A stretch of 40,667 nt of DNA from Tyzzerella sp. UBA1042 (GTDB lineage Bacteria; Bacillota; Clostridia; Lachnospirales; Anaerotignaceae). Every line of letters starts with the position of its first letter. Position 1 is the first letter of the stretch. The notes under the pieces are model-generated. The model made no database searches and was not told where the DNA came from. It was given only the letters and a program-made list of their open reading frames with translations. Of the stretch, positions 33,543 through 40,667 are shown piece by piece. The DNA lies in contig DCDZ01000066.1 in NCBI GenBank assembly GCA_002316675.1, positions 50,341 through 91,007 on the forward strand. Reading direction: 5' to 3'. Both the position numbers and the translations under genes were made by a program.

Positions 33543-33635
33543 TTATTCCTTCGGCTTATCTTTCATCAGAAAAAATGCGAGGATCATTCCCGCGGCAGGC
33601 AAAATACAATGCCAATGACTGATTAGAAATCCCAT
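33543..33635 (-). CDS. 30-residue HWHC membrane peptide
   Basis: A very short gene with an excellent ribosome binding site (GGAGGAGGT, 33649-33641) five nt before ATG at 33635. The product starts MGFLISHWHC, continues with a hydrophobic stretch ILPAAGMILAFFLM and ends in charged KDKPKE: a single membrane span with H7, H9 and C10 placed near the outer or inner face. Histidine-cysteine spacing of this kind is compatible with metal binding. It sits between the HMA-cupredoxin fusion and the DUF2318 lipoprotein, all on one strand. I know no named family. It is too short for routine gene calling. Confidence 0.7.
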   Translation of the reverse strand: MGFLISHWHCILPAAGMILAFFLMKDKPKE

Positions 33636-33681
33636 GTCCTACCTCCTCCTGTTTTATGCAAATCTGCCTTTTTTTCGTTGA

Positions 33682-35499
33682 TTAATGACAACTGGGGGCA
33701 TTAACAACCGAATCAAAGGTTTCCTTGGGCCAAATACTTGGCTCAAATGCAGACACTTCCTGTTTTATCTTTTCCAAATCAATCGTATCCAAATCCGCTA
33801 CGACTTTTACATAGCCAAAAAACGTATTCCCTCCGTTGGAAAATTCAAAGCTTTCGGCAGGATACATAAAAATCGGATTTTCTCCTACAGCGATGGGCAC
33901 TTGTGTTGCATAATAAGGAACAAGCAGATTGGCATTTTCAGCAGAAGCGGATGCGTTATCAATTACCCATTCCGTTTCCAAATCCCCCTGCACCACAATT
34001 ACCGCCGGCTGAAAGCCTTCCTCCGTCAGCTGAATGCTTACCTTCTGCACCCCCTCCGTTTGTGTTGCAACAGCAATTTCTTCCGTGGGTATGGTATACT
34101 CTGCGGGAATCGGCTCTTTTTCCTCCTCCCCAATGGCAGACTCCGCAGAAATCTCTCCGCCGGGCTCCACCACTTGAATTGAGCTTCGTATCATACCCAT
34201 CCAACAGTGAAATGGGAAATTTCCCGTTTGATCGGGGGTAAACTCTATGACATTTTCGCCTGTTTGGAATTGATACTCAATATCATATTCGGGGATAAAA
34301 ATACGATTATTGCACCCATTCACACTGCCCTTAGGTGCATCTATAATCCACTTTACAGGCATTCCCTCCTGAACAGTAATCGAAGGATAGCTTCCCGAGG
34401 ATAAGGTACTGTTTACAATCTGAACACCATCCTCAATCTTAATGCTACCTTGCTGGGCACTGTCTGCCCCTTCCCTGAAAGGGAATGACGGCAAGGACCA
34501 ACCCGCTAAGCTGATGCCTTGGGAAAACATGGAAATCCCTAGGACAACCACCAATACACCGCCTGCGCCCATCATTTTTTGCGCAGACTTTTTTCCTAAG
34601 GCGAGGCTGATGGCACCAAGGCCAAGCATCATAGGCACCGTCCCCAAGCTGAATAAAAGCATAGAAAATGCGCCCATAACAGGACTGCCCGTGGATAAGG
34701 CATAGAGCTGCATTGCCTGCAACGGTCCGCAAGGCATGAGCCCATTCAAAAGCCCGACATAAAGCGGGCTTTTGGCATTCGCTTTTTTTCTGTCTATACC
34801 TTGGGTAAATACACCGGGTATTCTTAGATGGAAACTACGCAAAACCGGAAAAACCCCCAGCGTATTCATTCCCATAATAACCATAAAAACACCGGCAATG
34901 ACTTTCAGCAGGCCTTGCATAGCGGTAGAAAAGGTTACTACAGAGCCTAATCCGCCCACAATAAACCCCACGGCAGTATAGGAAACCACCCGCCCCAAAT
35001 TATAAAAAAGCGTCGGTTTCAGGGTTGCAAAAAACCCCTCTCCTTTTACACTGTCGGGCATACATTGAGACAGGTTGATGCCGCCGCACATAGCCACGCA
35101 ATGCACAGAGGTAAGCAACCCGATAAAAAACAGCATTCCGTATCCCATGCCTGCCTCCGCCAATTGACTGGGGGCAAATCGATTGAAAATTCCAAGCTGC
35201 TGCAAAAGGAAATAAAGGGACACAATGATGAGCAGGAGACCGGTTATTCTTTTTGTGTCCCCTCTTTGCCCATGTCCCTCCGGCAGCACAGTATACTCAA
35301 GCCGTTCAATCACAGCTCCTATTTCTTTGAATGTAATAATATCCCCGTCATACACAACCTCCGCCGTTTCTGTCGTATAGCTAACCTTTGCAGACTTGAT
35401 GCCTGCGGTATTGCGGAGCTTTTTCTCAATTTTATTCTGGCAGCTGGCGCAGGTCATCCCACCAATACGCAACTGACGTTCTTTGAAAGCCGATCCCAT
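33682..35499 (-). CDS. HMA-DsbD-like membrane domain-double cupredoxin fusion
   Basis: A 605-residue protein. Residues 8-75 are an HMA domain with GMTCASC (C17, C20). Residues 85-335 are a six- to seven-span membrane domain of the DsbD/CcdA-like TauE-SafE-UreH type, with TSVHCVAMCGG (H133, C134, C138) and LNGLMPCGPLQ (C257). Residues 355-445 are a cupredoxin with NGCNN (C396) and FPFHCWMGM (H431, C432, M434/M436), a plausible copper site. Residues 485-568 are a second cupredoxin fold in which the ligand loop reads NTFFGYVKVV, so it should not bind copper. A C-terminal NAPSCH adds C604 and H605. Start at 35499 follows GGAGGTGTTTC. It could pass copper from the cytosol to an outer domain; this is inference. 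Confidence 0.87.
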   Translation of the reverse strand: MGSAFKERQLRIGGMTCASCQNKIEKKLRNTAGIKSAKVSYTTETAEVVYDGDIITFKEIGAVIERLEYTVLPEGHGQRGDTKRITGLLLIIVSLYFLLQQLGIFNRFAPSQLAEAGMGYGMLFFIGLLTSVHCVAMCGGINLSQCMPDSVKGEGFFATLKPTLFYNLGRVVSYTAVGFIVGGLGSVVTFSTAMQGLLKVIAGVFMVIMGMNTLGVFPVLRSFHLRIPGVFTQGIDRKKANAKSPLYVGLLNGLMPCGPLQAMQLYALSTGSPVMGAFSMLLFSLGTVPMMLGLGAISLALGKKSAQKMMGAGGVLVVVLGISMFSQGISLAGWSLPSFPFREGADSAQQGSIKIEDGVQIVNSTLSSGSYPSITVQEGMPVKWIIDAPKGSVNGCNNRIFIPEYDIEYQFQTGENVIEFTPDQTGNFPFHCWMGMIRSSIQVVEPGGEISAESAIGEEEKEPIPAEYTIPTEEIAVATQTEGVQKVSIQLTEEGFQPAVIVVQGDLETEWVIDNASASAENANLLVPYYATQVPIAVGENPIFMYPAESFEFSNGGNTFFGYVKVVADLDTIDLEKIKQEVSAFEPSIWPKETFDSVVNAPSCH

Positions 35500-35549
35500 G
35501 AAACACCTCCGGAACATTCAGATTTTTTAGATAGCAAGCATTGATAGCT

Positions 35550-35690
35550 TCATTGTTTACGGGGCTTTTCTTTCTGGCGATTCAAACCGCAGCAGCTGGG
35601 GGCTGTGCGCCCAAAGGCATCCCGATTTGCTTTCTGCAGCTTTTTTAAATACCTTTCATATGCGTTTTTGAAACGGTTCAGTATTCTCAT
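35550..35690 (-). CDS. 46-residue protein with PSCC-GLNR motif
   Basis: A short gene with AGGAGG seven nt before ATG at 35690. MRILNRFKNAYERYLKKLQK is a basic amphipathic helix, followed by ANRDAFGRTAPSCCGLNRQK with adjacent C33-C34 and a charged tail. This resembles the small 'LDCC motif' putative metal-binding proteins of Clostridia, with PSCC in place of LDCC. It lies 51 nt upstream of the HMA-cupredoxin fusion on the same strand and is probably the first gene of that operon. Metal binding by the cysteine pair is inferred. It was not expected from standard length cut-offs. Confidence 0.72.
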   Translation of the reverse strand: MRILNRFKNAYERYLKKLQKANRDAFGRTAPSCCGLNRQKEKPRKQ

Positions 35691-35940
35691 AAAAACGCCT
35701 CCTAATTCTCTTATTCTTATGGGTCATTGTAAACTGCAAATTTGTAGATTTTATGTAATTACCGCATTCTCCAATGAATTTTCAGTATTTAAACCAATAA
35801 CAGCTTATTTTTAAACTTTATTCTTAGGATGTGTTTATATTCAATTTTTGAAAGAATAGTATTAGAAATTTTATAAAAAGGTTTTTCGGCGAATAGGAAG
35901 CTGAAATGTTATAAGGGGAATGGACATACAAAATGCGACA
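35691..35940. other. AT-rich upstream region of the metal operon
   Basis: The plus frame 35605-35814 is only the shadow of the 46-aa gene and AT-rich DNA. A weak minus-strand promoter, TTGAAT, 18 nt, TAAAGT, can be read near 35843-35814. No clear operator or other gene is seen. Confidence 0.4.
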
Positions 35941-35941
35941 C

Positions 35942-35970
35942 AAAAAAGCCGTAGGACAAAGCCTACGGCA
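35942..35970 (-). terminator. Terminator of proS
   Basis: GCCGTAGG and CCTACGGC form a perfect 8-bp stem with a 6-nt loop, followed on the minus strand by TTTTTT, 46 nt past the proS stop. Confidence 0.9.
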
Positions 35971-36015
35971 ATCTTAGAACTATTTATTTATAATATTCTG
36001 GGCCGGCTTAGAGCA

Positions 36016-37452
36016 TTAATAGGATCTGCCCCAATATACCATATGCTTTGCTTTTTTACCGCAGCAAACACAGGTATCGGAAATTTCTTCCTGCTCAAAA
36101 GGAATACAACGGCTTGTAGCAGCGGTTTTTTCTTTAATGGCATCCTCACAAGCTTGATCTCCGCACCACATCGCCTTTACAAAACCGGGGGTTTCGTTCA
36201 AGGTGCGTTCAAACTCTTCCATGTTTGTTGCAGTATATGTCTTGGAGTCTCTGCGTTCCGTTGCCTTCTTTAGAAGCGTATCCTGCACCTCTTGCAGCAG
36301 TACGGGAATTTTTTCTTCCAATTCCTCTAAAGAAACAACGATCTTCTCTCCCGTATCACGCCTTGCAATGACAGCCTGATTTTTTTCCAAATCCTTCGGG
36401 CCCACTTCCAGACGAAGGGGAACGCCCTTCATTTCATATTCGCTGAATTTCCAACCGGCAGACTTATCGGAATCGTCCAGCTTTACACGGCAGCATTTGC
36501 TGAGGCTTTCTCTTAAAGCTTCCGCTTTTTCCAAAACACCCTCTTTATGCTGGGCAATGGGAATAATGATCACCTGTGTGGGCGCAACCTTAGGCGGCAG
36601 AACCAGTCCGCTGTTATCTCCATGAACCATAATCAATGCACCGATGAGGCGAGTAGTCATCCCCCAGCTGGTTTGATGGACATATTGCAATTGGTTTTCC
36701 TTATCTGTATATTGAATGTCAAAGGCCCGGGCAAATCCATCGCCAAAGTTATGGCTTGTACCGGACTGCAATGCCTTTCCATCATGCATCAAGCTTTCAA
36801 TGGTATAGGTTGCCTTTGCCCCGGCAAACCGTTCTTTTGCCGTTTTCTCCCCTTTGATGACGGGAATGGCCAAATATTCATGGCAAAAATCAGCATATAC
36901 ATTGAGCATCCGTACAGTTTCTTCTTCGGCTTCCTCTGCGGTTGCATGGGCAGTATGCCCCTCCTGCCACAAAAATTCCGTAGTTCTAAGGAATGGACGG
37001 GTGGTTTTTTCCCAACGCACAACAGAGCACCATTGGTTATAAAGCTTCGGCAAATCACGGTATGAATGAATCAAATTTGCATAATGATCACAAAATAGGG
37101 TTTCCGAGGTTGGGCGCACACAAATACGCTCCTGCAGTTTGGTTTCGCCGCCATGGGTTACCCAAGCAACCTCAGGGGCAAAGCCCTCAACGTGATCCTT
37201 CTCCTTTTGCAGCAGGCTTTCGGGAATAAACATGGGCATATACACATTTTCATGCCCGGTTTCCTTAAAGCGTCTATCCAATTCCTTCTGAATTAACTCC
37301 CAAATCGCATAGCCGTAGGGACGAATAATCATACAGCCTTTTAACGTGGAATAATCCGTTAAGTCTGCTTTTTTTACAACGTCTGTGTACCACTGGGGAA
37401 AGTCCAGCTCCATATCTATAATGGATTCAACCAGTTTTTTTTCCTTCGCCAT
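36016..37452 (-). CDS. proS: Prolyl-tRNA synthetase (ProS, archaeal/eukaryote-like type)
   Basis: A 478-residue class II synthetase that charges tRNA-Pro. Motif 2 RWEKTTRPFLRTTEFLWQEGHTAH and motif 3 region GALIMVHGDNSGLVLPPKVAP are intact. It lacks the editing insertion of long bacterial ProS and has a C-terminal zinc-type domain with CGDQAC and CVCCGKKAKH and the terminal tyrosine, i.e. the short type 3 form. The anticodon-binding domain is about residues 285-390. SD AGGAGG precedes the ATG. It is a single gene controlled by a T-box and closed by a terminator. Confidence 0.96.
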   Translation of the reverse strand: MAKEKKLVESIIDMELDFPQWYTDVVKKADLTDYSTLKGCMIIRPYGYAIWELIQKELDRRFKETGHENVYMPMFIPESLLQKEKDHVEGFAPEVAWVTHGGETKLQERICVRPTSETLFCDHYANLIHSYRDLPKLYNQWCSVVRWEKTTRPFLRTTEFLWQEGHTAHATAEEAEEETVRMLNVYADFCHEYLAIPVIKGEKTAKERFAGAKATYTIESLMHDGKALQSGTSHNFGDGFARAFDIQYTDKENQLQYVHQTSWGMTTRLIGALIMVHGDNSGLVLPPKVAPTQVIIIPIAQHKEGVLEKAEALRESLSKCCRVKLDDSDKSAGWKFSEYEMKGVPLRLEVGPKDLEKNQAVIARRDTGEKIVVSLEELEEKIPVLLQEVQDTLLKKATERRDSKTYTATNMEEFERTLNETPGFVKAMWCGDQACEDAIKEKTAATSRCIPFEQEEISDTCVCCGKKAKHMVYWGRSY

Positions 37453-37523
37453 TATTATTTCCTCCTAACATTAAAAGTGCCCTCTTACGAAGCAGTTTAT
37501 GTTCTTTAAAATCGTGCAGTGCA

Positions 37524-37750
37524 TAAAAAAAAGACCCGCATCCCCCAAAAGGGACCAAGTCAAATCGGCGGTACCACCCTCATTGGCGGAAATTTCCGCC
37601 CACTTCAGCCCGTTAACGCCGGATTACGCCGCATTTTCCCTGCGGAACTAAAGAGGCAGGTTCAAAAAGGCTTGCCAAGGCTTGCATCAACCGCCTATTT
37701 TCTGTGGACAAGGTGTTTTTTTACTATTCTCTATCGCCGTTTTTATCACT
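37524..37750 (-). promoter_or_regulatory. T-box leader of proS (tRNA-Pro)
   Basis: On the minus strand the core AATGAGGGTGGTACCGCC (about 37583-37566) is a canonical T-box. Its UGGU bulge fits a discriminator A, as in tRNA-Pro. Downstream, TCCC-TTTT-GGGGGA with flanking GAC/GTC forms the terminator, ending in a T run (37532-37525). In the upstream stem, TTGAACCTGCC offers CCT (37660-37658) as proline specifier. Confidence 0.88.
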
Positions 37751-37754
37751 TCAT

Positions 37755-37784
37755 ATCATAAACCGAAAGGAATTGTTCTGTCAA
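37755..37784 (-). promoter_or_regulatory. Promoter of proS
   Basis: On the minus strand TTGACA (37784-37779) and TATGAT (37760-37755) with an 18-nt spacer, immediately upstream of the T-box leader. Confidence 0.75.
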
Positions 37785-37923
37785 GCGGATTGGCTAAAAT
37801 TCGCCCATTTCCTTAGATTTTACGCAAATAGTTCTTCATAATTGGAAAATATATATAGCTATTTTTAAGCCGGTGTTGTATGATGAATGCAATCAATTTC
37901 ATCTGGAATATGGAGGTATGCAA

Positions 37924-38445
37924 ATGAGAAAACTATTACTTGTGATTGATATGCAAAAGGACTTTATTGACGGCTCCTTAGGAACAAAGGAAGCCGTGGA
38001 AATTGTGGATTGTGTTTTAGCTAAAATTGCCCAATATCCCAAGGAAAATATGATTGCCACAAGGGATACCCACGAAGAAAATTATTTGGAAACACAGGAA
38101 GGAACCCATCTGCCTGTGATGCACTGTGTACGCGGCACAGAAGGCTGGGAGCTGGACAAGCGTATTGCCCAAGCACTGGAAGGTGTACGCATCATTGATA
38201 AACCCACCTTTGGCTCCATCGAGCTGGCAGACTTGTTATATAACGAGTCAAAAAAAGAAGCCCTGGAGGTGGAACTGGTAGGCCTTTGCACCGATATCTG
38301 CGTTGTATCCAATGCAATCCTGCTCAAGGCAAAATTGCCTGAAATGAAAATCACCGTAGACTCTGCCTGTTGTGCCGGTGTAACCCCGGAAACCCATCGG
38401 GCTGCGCTGACCACCTTGGCTATGTGTCAAATCACAGTGAAATAA
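37924..38445 (+). CDS. Isochorismatase-family amidase (nicotinamidase-like)
   Basis: A 173-residue cysteine hydrolase. The triad is visible: aspartate in VIDMQKDF (D9), lysine in IDKPTFGS and cysteine in VGLCTDICV. ATRDTHEENYLETQEGTHLPVMHC resembles the metal-binding D-x-H-x-x-N/H region of nicotinamidases. Nicotinamide deamidation is the best guess; related enzymes act on other amides. The start at 37924 follows GGAGG by 7 nt; two upstream ATGs give longer frames without binding sites. It is monocistronic and divergent from proS. Confidence 0.85.
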   Translation: MRKLLLVIDMQKDFIDGSLGTKEAVEIVDCVLAKIAQYPKENMIATRDTHEENYLETQEGTHLPVMHCVRGTEGWELDKRIAQALEGVRIIDKPTFGSIELADLLYNESKKEALEVELVGLCTDICVVSNAILLKAKLPEMKITVDSACCAGVTPETHRAALTTLAMCQITVK

Positions 38446-38489
38446 TTTCCTTCCAACGGATACAAAACAAGACAATTGTGATTTAAAAA

Positions 38490-38556
38490 GATAGAAAACA
38501 AGGCTCTAAGCCCACCAAAACGGGCTAAAAAGAGCCTTGTTTTTCATAAAAATCTA
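38490..38556. terminator. Bidirectional terminator between the amidase gene and lpdA
   Basis: AAAACAAGGCTCT pairs with AGAGCCTTGTTTTT, with a second stem AGCCC/GGGCT inside the loop. T tracts occur on both strands. Confidence 0.85.
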
Positions 38557-38590
38557 TCCCAACCCATTGAACCCAAAACAGCATTACTGC

Positions 38591-39994
38591 TTATTTATTT
38601 GGAATGTGGATTGCCCTTTTTTCTGCTGCCAAGGCAGCCTCCCGCACAGCCTCGGAAACTGTAGGATGGGCATGAATGGTACGAATGACCTCTTCCACCG
38701 TAGTCTCTAAGCCTATGGCAAGGGCAGCTTCTCCAATCATATCCGTTGCTCTTGGCCCAAGAATATGAACCCCTAAAATATCATTAAACTTCTTGCCATA
38801 CAAAATTTTCACAGCACCAACGCCGCCGTTGGTAATTAGGGCCTTGCCGTTGGCAAACAAGGGGAAGTTCCCCACGCCATACTCAGTGCCCTTCTCCTTC
38901 GCCGCCTCCTCTGTCAGGCCAACCCCTGCAAATTCAGGCATTGTGTATACACAGGAGGAATTTGTTTTCATATCAAAGACCTCTTTATCCCCCAAAGCGT
39001 TTTCTGCTGCAAGCTCTCCTTGTGCAGATGCAATATGTGCAAGCATAATCTGGCCAAGACAATCACCAATGCCAAACACATCCTTCACACTGGTTTCCAT
39101 AAATTCATTGACCAAAACCTTACCTCTATCCTGACGGATTCCTGCTTTGTCCAGCTGAAGCGCCTGGATATCTGTTTTCCTGCCTACAGCCACCAGAACC
39201 TTTTCCGCTTTGAACGCTTTTTTTGTGCCCTTGACGTCCACCTGCACCTCTGCTTCTCCGCCGGAGTTTCCTACGGAAAGCACCTTGGCCTCTGTCAGAA
39301 TCTCAATTCCCTTCTTCTCCATGATCCCACGAAGCATTGCAGTGAGCTCTCCGTCCATCATGGGCAAAAGCTTTGGCATTGCTTCAACAATGGTCACCTT
39401 TGTTCCAAAAGCATGGTAGGCTGTTGCCAATTCCATGCCAATCACGCCGCCGCCGATCACAAGAAGGCTTTTCGGCGGATTTTTCAAGGACAATGCCCCT
39501 GTGGAATCAATGCAGGCCGGATTCCCCTCTACACCGGGAATGGGCGGAATGGCAGGCACAGAGCCTGCGGCAATAATAATTTTATCCGCAGTCAACGCTT
39601 CTGTTGTTCCGTCCTTCTTCTTCACAGAAAGGGTTTTTGCGGCTGTAAAAGAAGCCTCACCCTCAACCACTTTTACCTTATTTGCTTTTAATAAGCCTGT
39701 TACGCCGCCAACCAGCTGCTTTACAACGGCTTCCTTCTTTGCCAGAACCTGTTTCCAGTCATACCCTTCTGCCTTTACTTGAATGCCATATTCTGCGGCA
39801 TGATTCATTTCTTCTATAATTTCTGATGCATGAAGCAAAGCTTTTGTGGGAATACACCCTACATTTAAGCAGGTACCGCCCAGCTTATTTTTTTCAATCA
39901 AAGTAACTTCCGCGCCTAACTGCGCCCCGCGAATTGCAGCAACATAGCCGCCGGGGCCGCCGCCAATTACAATCATACTTGTCTTTTTCACCAT
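38591..39994 (-). CDS. lpdA: Dihydrolipoyl dehydrogenase (E3)
   Basis: A 467-residue FAD disulfide oxidoreductase that reoxidises lipoamide in 2-oxoacid or acetoin dehydrogenase complexes. GGGPGGYVAA binds FAD, GGTCLNVGCIPTK carries the redox pair C42/C47, GGGVIGMELA is the NAD site, and HAHPTVSE has the catalytic H443 and E448. Length is normal. No ribosome binding site lies directly before the ATG (ATCGTT precedes it). The nearest SD is 47 nt upstream and belongs to an 11-codon frame, suggesting coupled re-initiation. It follows the E2 gene. Confidence 0.95.
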   Translation of the reverse strand: MVKKTSMIVIGGGPGGYVAAIRGAQLGAEVTLIEKNKLGGTCLNVGCIPTKALLHASEIIEEMNHAAEYGIQVKAEGYDWKQVLAKKEAVVKQLVGGVTGLLKANKVKVVEGEASFTAAKTLSVKKKDGTTEALTADKIIIAAGSVPAIPPIPGVEGNPACIDSTGALSLKNPPKSLLVIGGGVIGMELATAYHAFGTKVTIVEAMPKLLPMMDGELTAMLRGIMEKKGIEILTEAKVLSVGNSGGEAEVQVDVKGTKKAFKAEKVLVAVGRKTDIQALQLDKAGIRQDRGKVLVNEFMETSVKDVFGIGDCLGQIMLAHIASAQGELAAENALGDKEVFDMKTNSSCVYTMPEFAGVGLTEEAAKEKGTEYGVGNFPLFANGKALITNGGVGAVKILYGKKFNDILGVHILGPRATDMIGEAALAIGLETTVEEVIRTIHAHPTVSEAVREAALAAEKRAIHIPNK

Positions 39995-40000
39995 AACGAT

Positions 40001-40036
40001 TTATCGGGCAGCTCCGCAGAAATTGCAGAGCCGCAC
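40001..40036 (-). CDS. Candidate 11-residue CxxC microprotein or leader peptide (MRLCNFCGAAR)
   Basis: Between the E2 stop and lpdA, a full SD AAGGAGGA (40048-40041) is followed after a short gap by GTG (40036-40034) and a frame of 11 codons, ending TAA (40003-40001). The product is MRLCNFCGAAR, with a CxxC pair. lpdA starts 6 nt past this stop. The same bases also form an 11-bp hairpin (GCGGCTCTGCA/TGCGGAGCTGC) around ATTTC, so the element may act as RNA, as a coupling peptide, or both. No known family can be assigned. Confidence 0.45.
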   Translation of the reverse strand: MRLCNFCGAAR

Positions 40037-40053
40037 CGTTTCCTCCTTCATTC

Positions 40054-40667
40054 TTATACAAAAATTAACTCCGGGTTCTCCAAAAGTGTCTTCATATCGC
40101 CCAATACTTCGCCGGCTTCTCTTCCGTCAAAAACACGATGGTCAAAGGTAAGCATCATATGCATCATGGTTCTGGGGCAGAATTCACCTTGATACTCAAC
40201 CAATTTTTTCTTTGCCGTGCCGAAGCCTAAAATTCCCACTTGAGGAGGAGAAATCACAGGGGTGCCAAAGTCTATATGGAACATACCCACATTGGTTACC
40301 GTAAAGGTTGCACCGGACTGATCCCCTCCTACAAGGGTGTCTTCTTTTGCTCTTACTGCAAGATCACGCAGTGCCTTACTCATTTCAAGCAAGGAATACT
40401 GATCTGCATTCTTTAGTACAGGAACTACCAAACCTTCATCAAGGCCAACAGCCATACCCAAATTTACATAAGGGTAGGAGCTGATAATTTCACCGTCAAA
40501 GGTGGAATTCAGCAAGGGATGTTTTTTCAGCATTTTTACAACTGAAAGCATCAATATATCGTTTACGGAAATTTTGCAGCCCAAAACCTCGGCTTTTGCA
40601 ACATATTTCTGGCGCATTGCAAGCAAATCCGTTACATCAACCTCCGCAAATACGGTTAATGGTGCCA
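40054..40667 (-). CDS. 2-oxoacid dehydrogenase E2 acyltransferase, partial (N-terminus beyond right edge)
   Basis: The C-terminal catalytic domain of a lipoamide acyltransferase (about 204 codons in the window, frame open to the edge: APLTVFAEVDVTDLLAMRQK). Conserved residues include the active site TFDHRVFDG with its histidine and aspartate, the trimer-core stretch YVNLGMAVGLDEGLVVPVL and the GTPVISPPQVGILGFG loop. The lipoyl and peripheral-subunit-binding domains would lie to the right. With lpdA downstream it forms part of a pyruvate, branched-chain or acetoin dehydrogenase operon; E1 is not in view. A short internal TTG start at 40626 is not the true start. Confidence 0.92.
   Translation of the reverse strand, partial: APLTVFAEVDVTDLLAMRQKYVAKAEVLGCKISVNDILMLSVVKMLKKHPLLNSTFDGEIISSYPYVNLGMAVGLDEGLVVPVLKNADQYSLLEMSKALRDLAVRAKEDTLVGGDQSGATFTVTNVGMFHIDFGTPVISPPQVGILGFGTAKKKLVEYQGEFCPRTMMHMMLTFDHRVFDGREAGEVLGDMKTLLENPELIFV

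Noticed and set aside
39020..39691. 223-codon plus-strand frame, cysteine- and histidine-rich
   Set aside because: Antisense to lpdA, whose motifs are complete; the frame is a shadow with no ribosome binding site.
1..40667. CRISPR array, tRNA or rRNA genes, IS elements, prophage
   Set aside because: No spaced direct repeats, cloverleaf-type sequences, transposase or phage genes were recognised in either strand.

Overview
The window looks like a chromosomal segment of an anaerobic, low-to-moderate GC Bacillota, most likely class Clostridia. The evidence is strong AGGAGG ribosome binding sites, sigma-A type promoters, two T-box leaders on the minus strand, a preQ1-type riboswitch, a sporulation-type polysaccharide deacetylase, an FeS-flavin old yellow enzyme, ferritin and several small cysteine-rich proteins. 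A placement near Lachnospirales/Anaerotignum is only an impression. I see no rRNA, tRNA, CRISPR array, insertion sequence, integrase or phage gene; most genes are housekeeping or metabolic, and the accessory-looking part is the metal island at about 26.5-35.7 kb.

Layout. 1-8 kb: a partial DUF2520 Rossmann protein running off the left edge; queT behind a preQ1-I-like riboswitch; an FMN/FAD/4Fe-4S enoate-reductase-type flavoenzyme; alanine racemase; a small CoA-binding protein; and a fused shikimate dehydrogenase-shikimate kinase. 7.6-11.3 kb: a permease split over two overlapping genes, a VOC protein, a two-gene UxaA/SuyAB-type lyase and a small coiled-coil protein. 11.4-16 kb: metY-metA under a T-box, a ferritin and a TIM-barrel protein of unknown role. 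16-20.8 kb: a radical SAM gene followed by a 59-aa FeoB-associated-type protein with a TTG start, the pseudouridine-degrading pair psuK-psuG (the kinase carries a DNA-binding domain), and a PdaB-like deacetylase. 20.8-26.4 kb: a BTAD/SARP regulator with a degenerate GGDEF-like tail, a lone PilT-like ATPase, an 840-bp stretch with no intact gene, coaBC and a DUF4397 protein.

The most system-like part is 26.5-35.7 kb. On the minus strand, in transcription order, it holds a 46-aa PSCC-motif protein, an HMA-DsbD-type membrane-double cupredoxin fusion, a 30-aa HWHC membrane peptide and a DUF2318 lipoprotein. Next comes a plus-strand HxlR-family regulator whose promoter overlaps, divergently, that of copA (Cu+ P-type ATPase). 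copA is followed by an uncharacterised 237-aa anchored protein overlapping its stop codon, copZ, and an OmpR-type two-component pair. Together they suggest copper sensing, cytosolic chaperoning, export and extracytoplasmic capture or delivery, with several members that have no established role.

36-40.7 kb: proS under a T-box, an isochorismatase-family amidase, and the end of a 2-oxoacid dehydrogenase operon (E2, then lpdA). An 11-codon open frame (MRLCNFCGAAR) with a full ribosome binding site sits between E2 and lpdA. Several short genes reported here (59, 46, 30 and 11 aa) are easily missed by ordinary gene calling.
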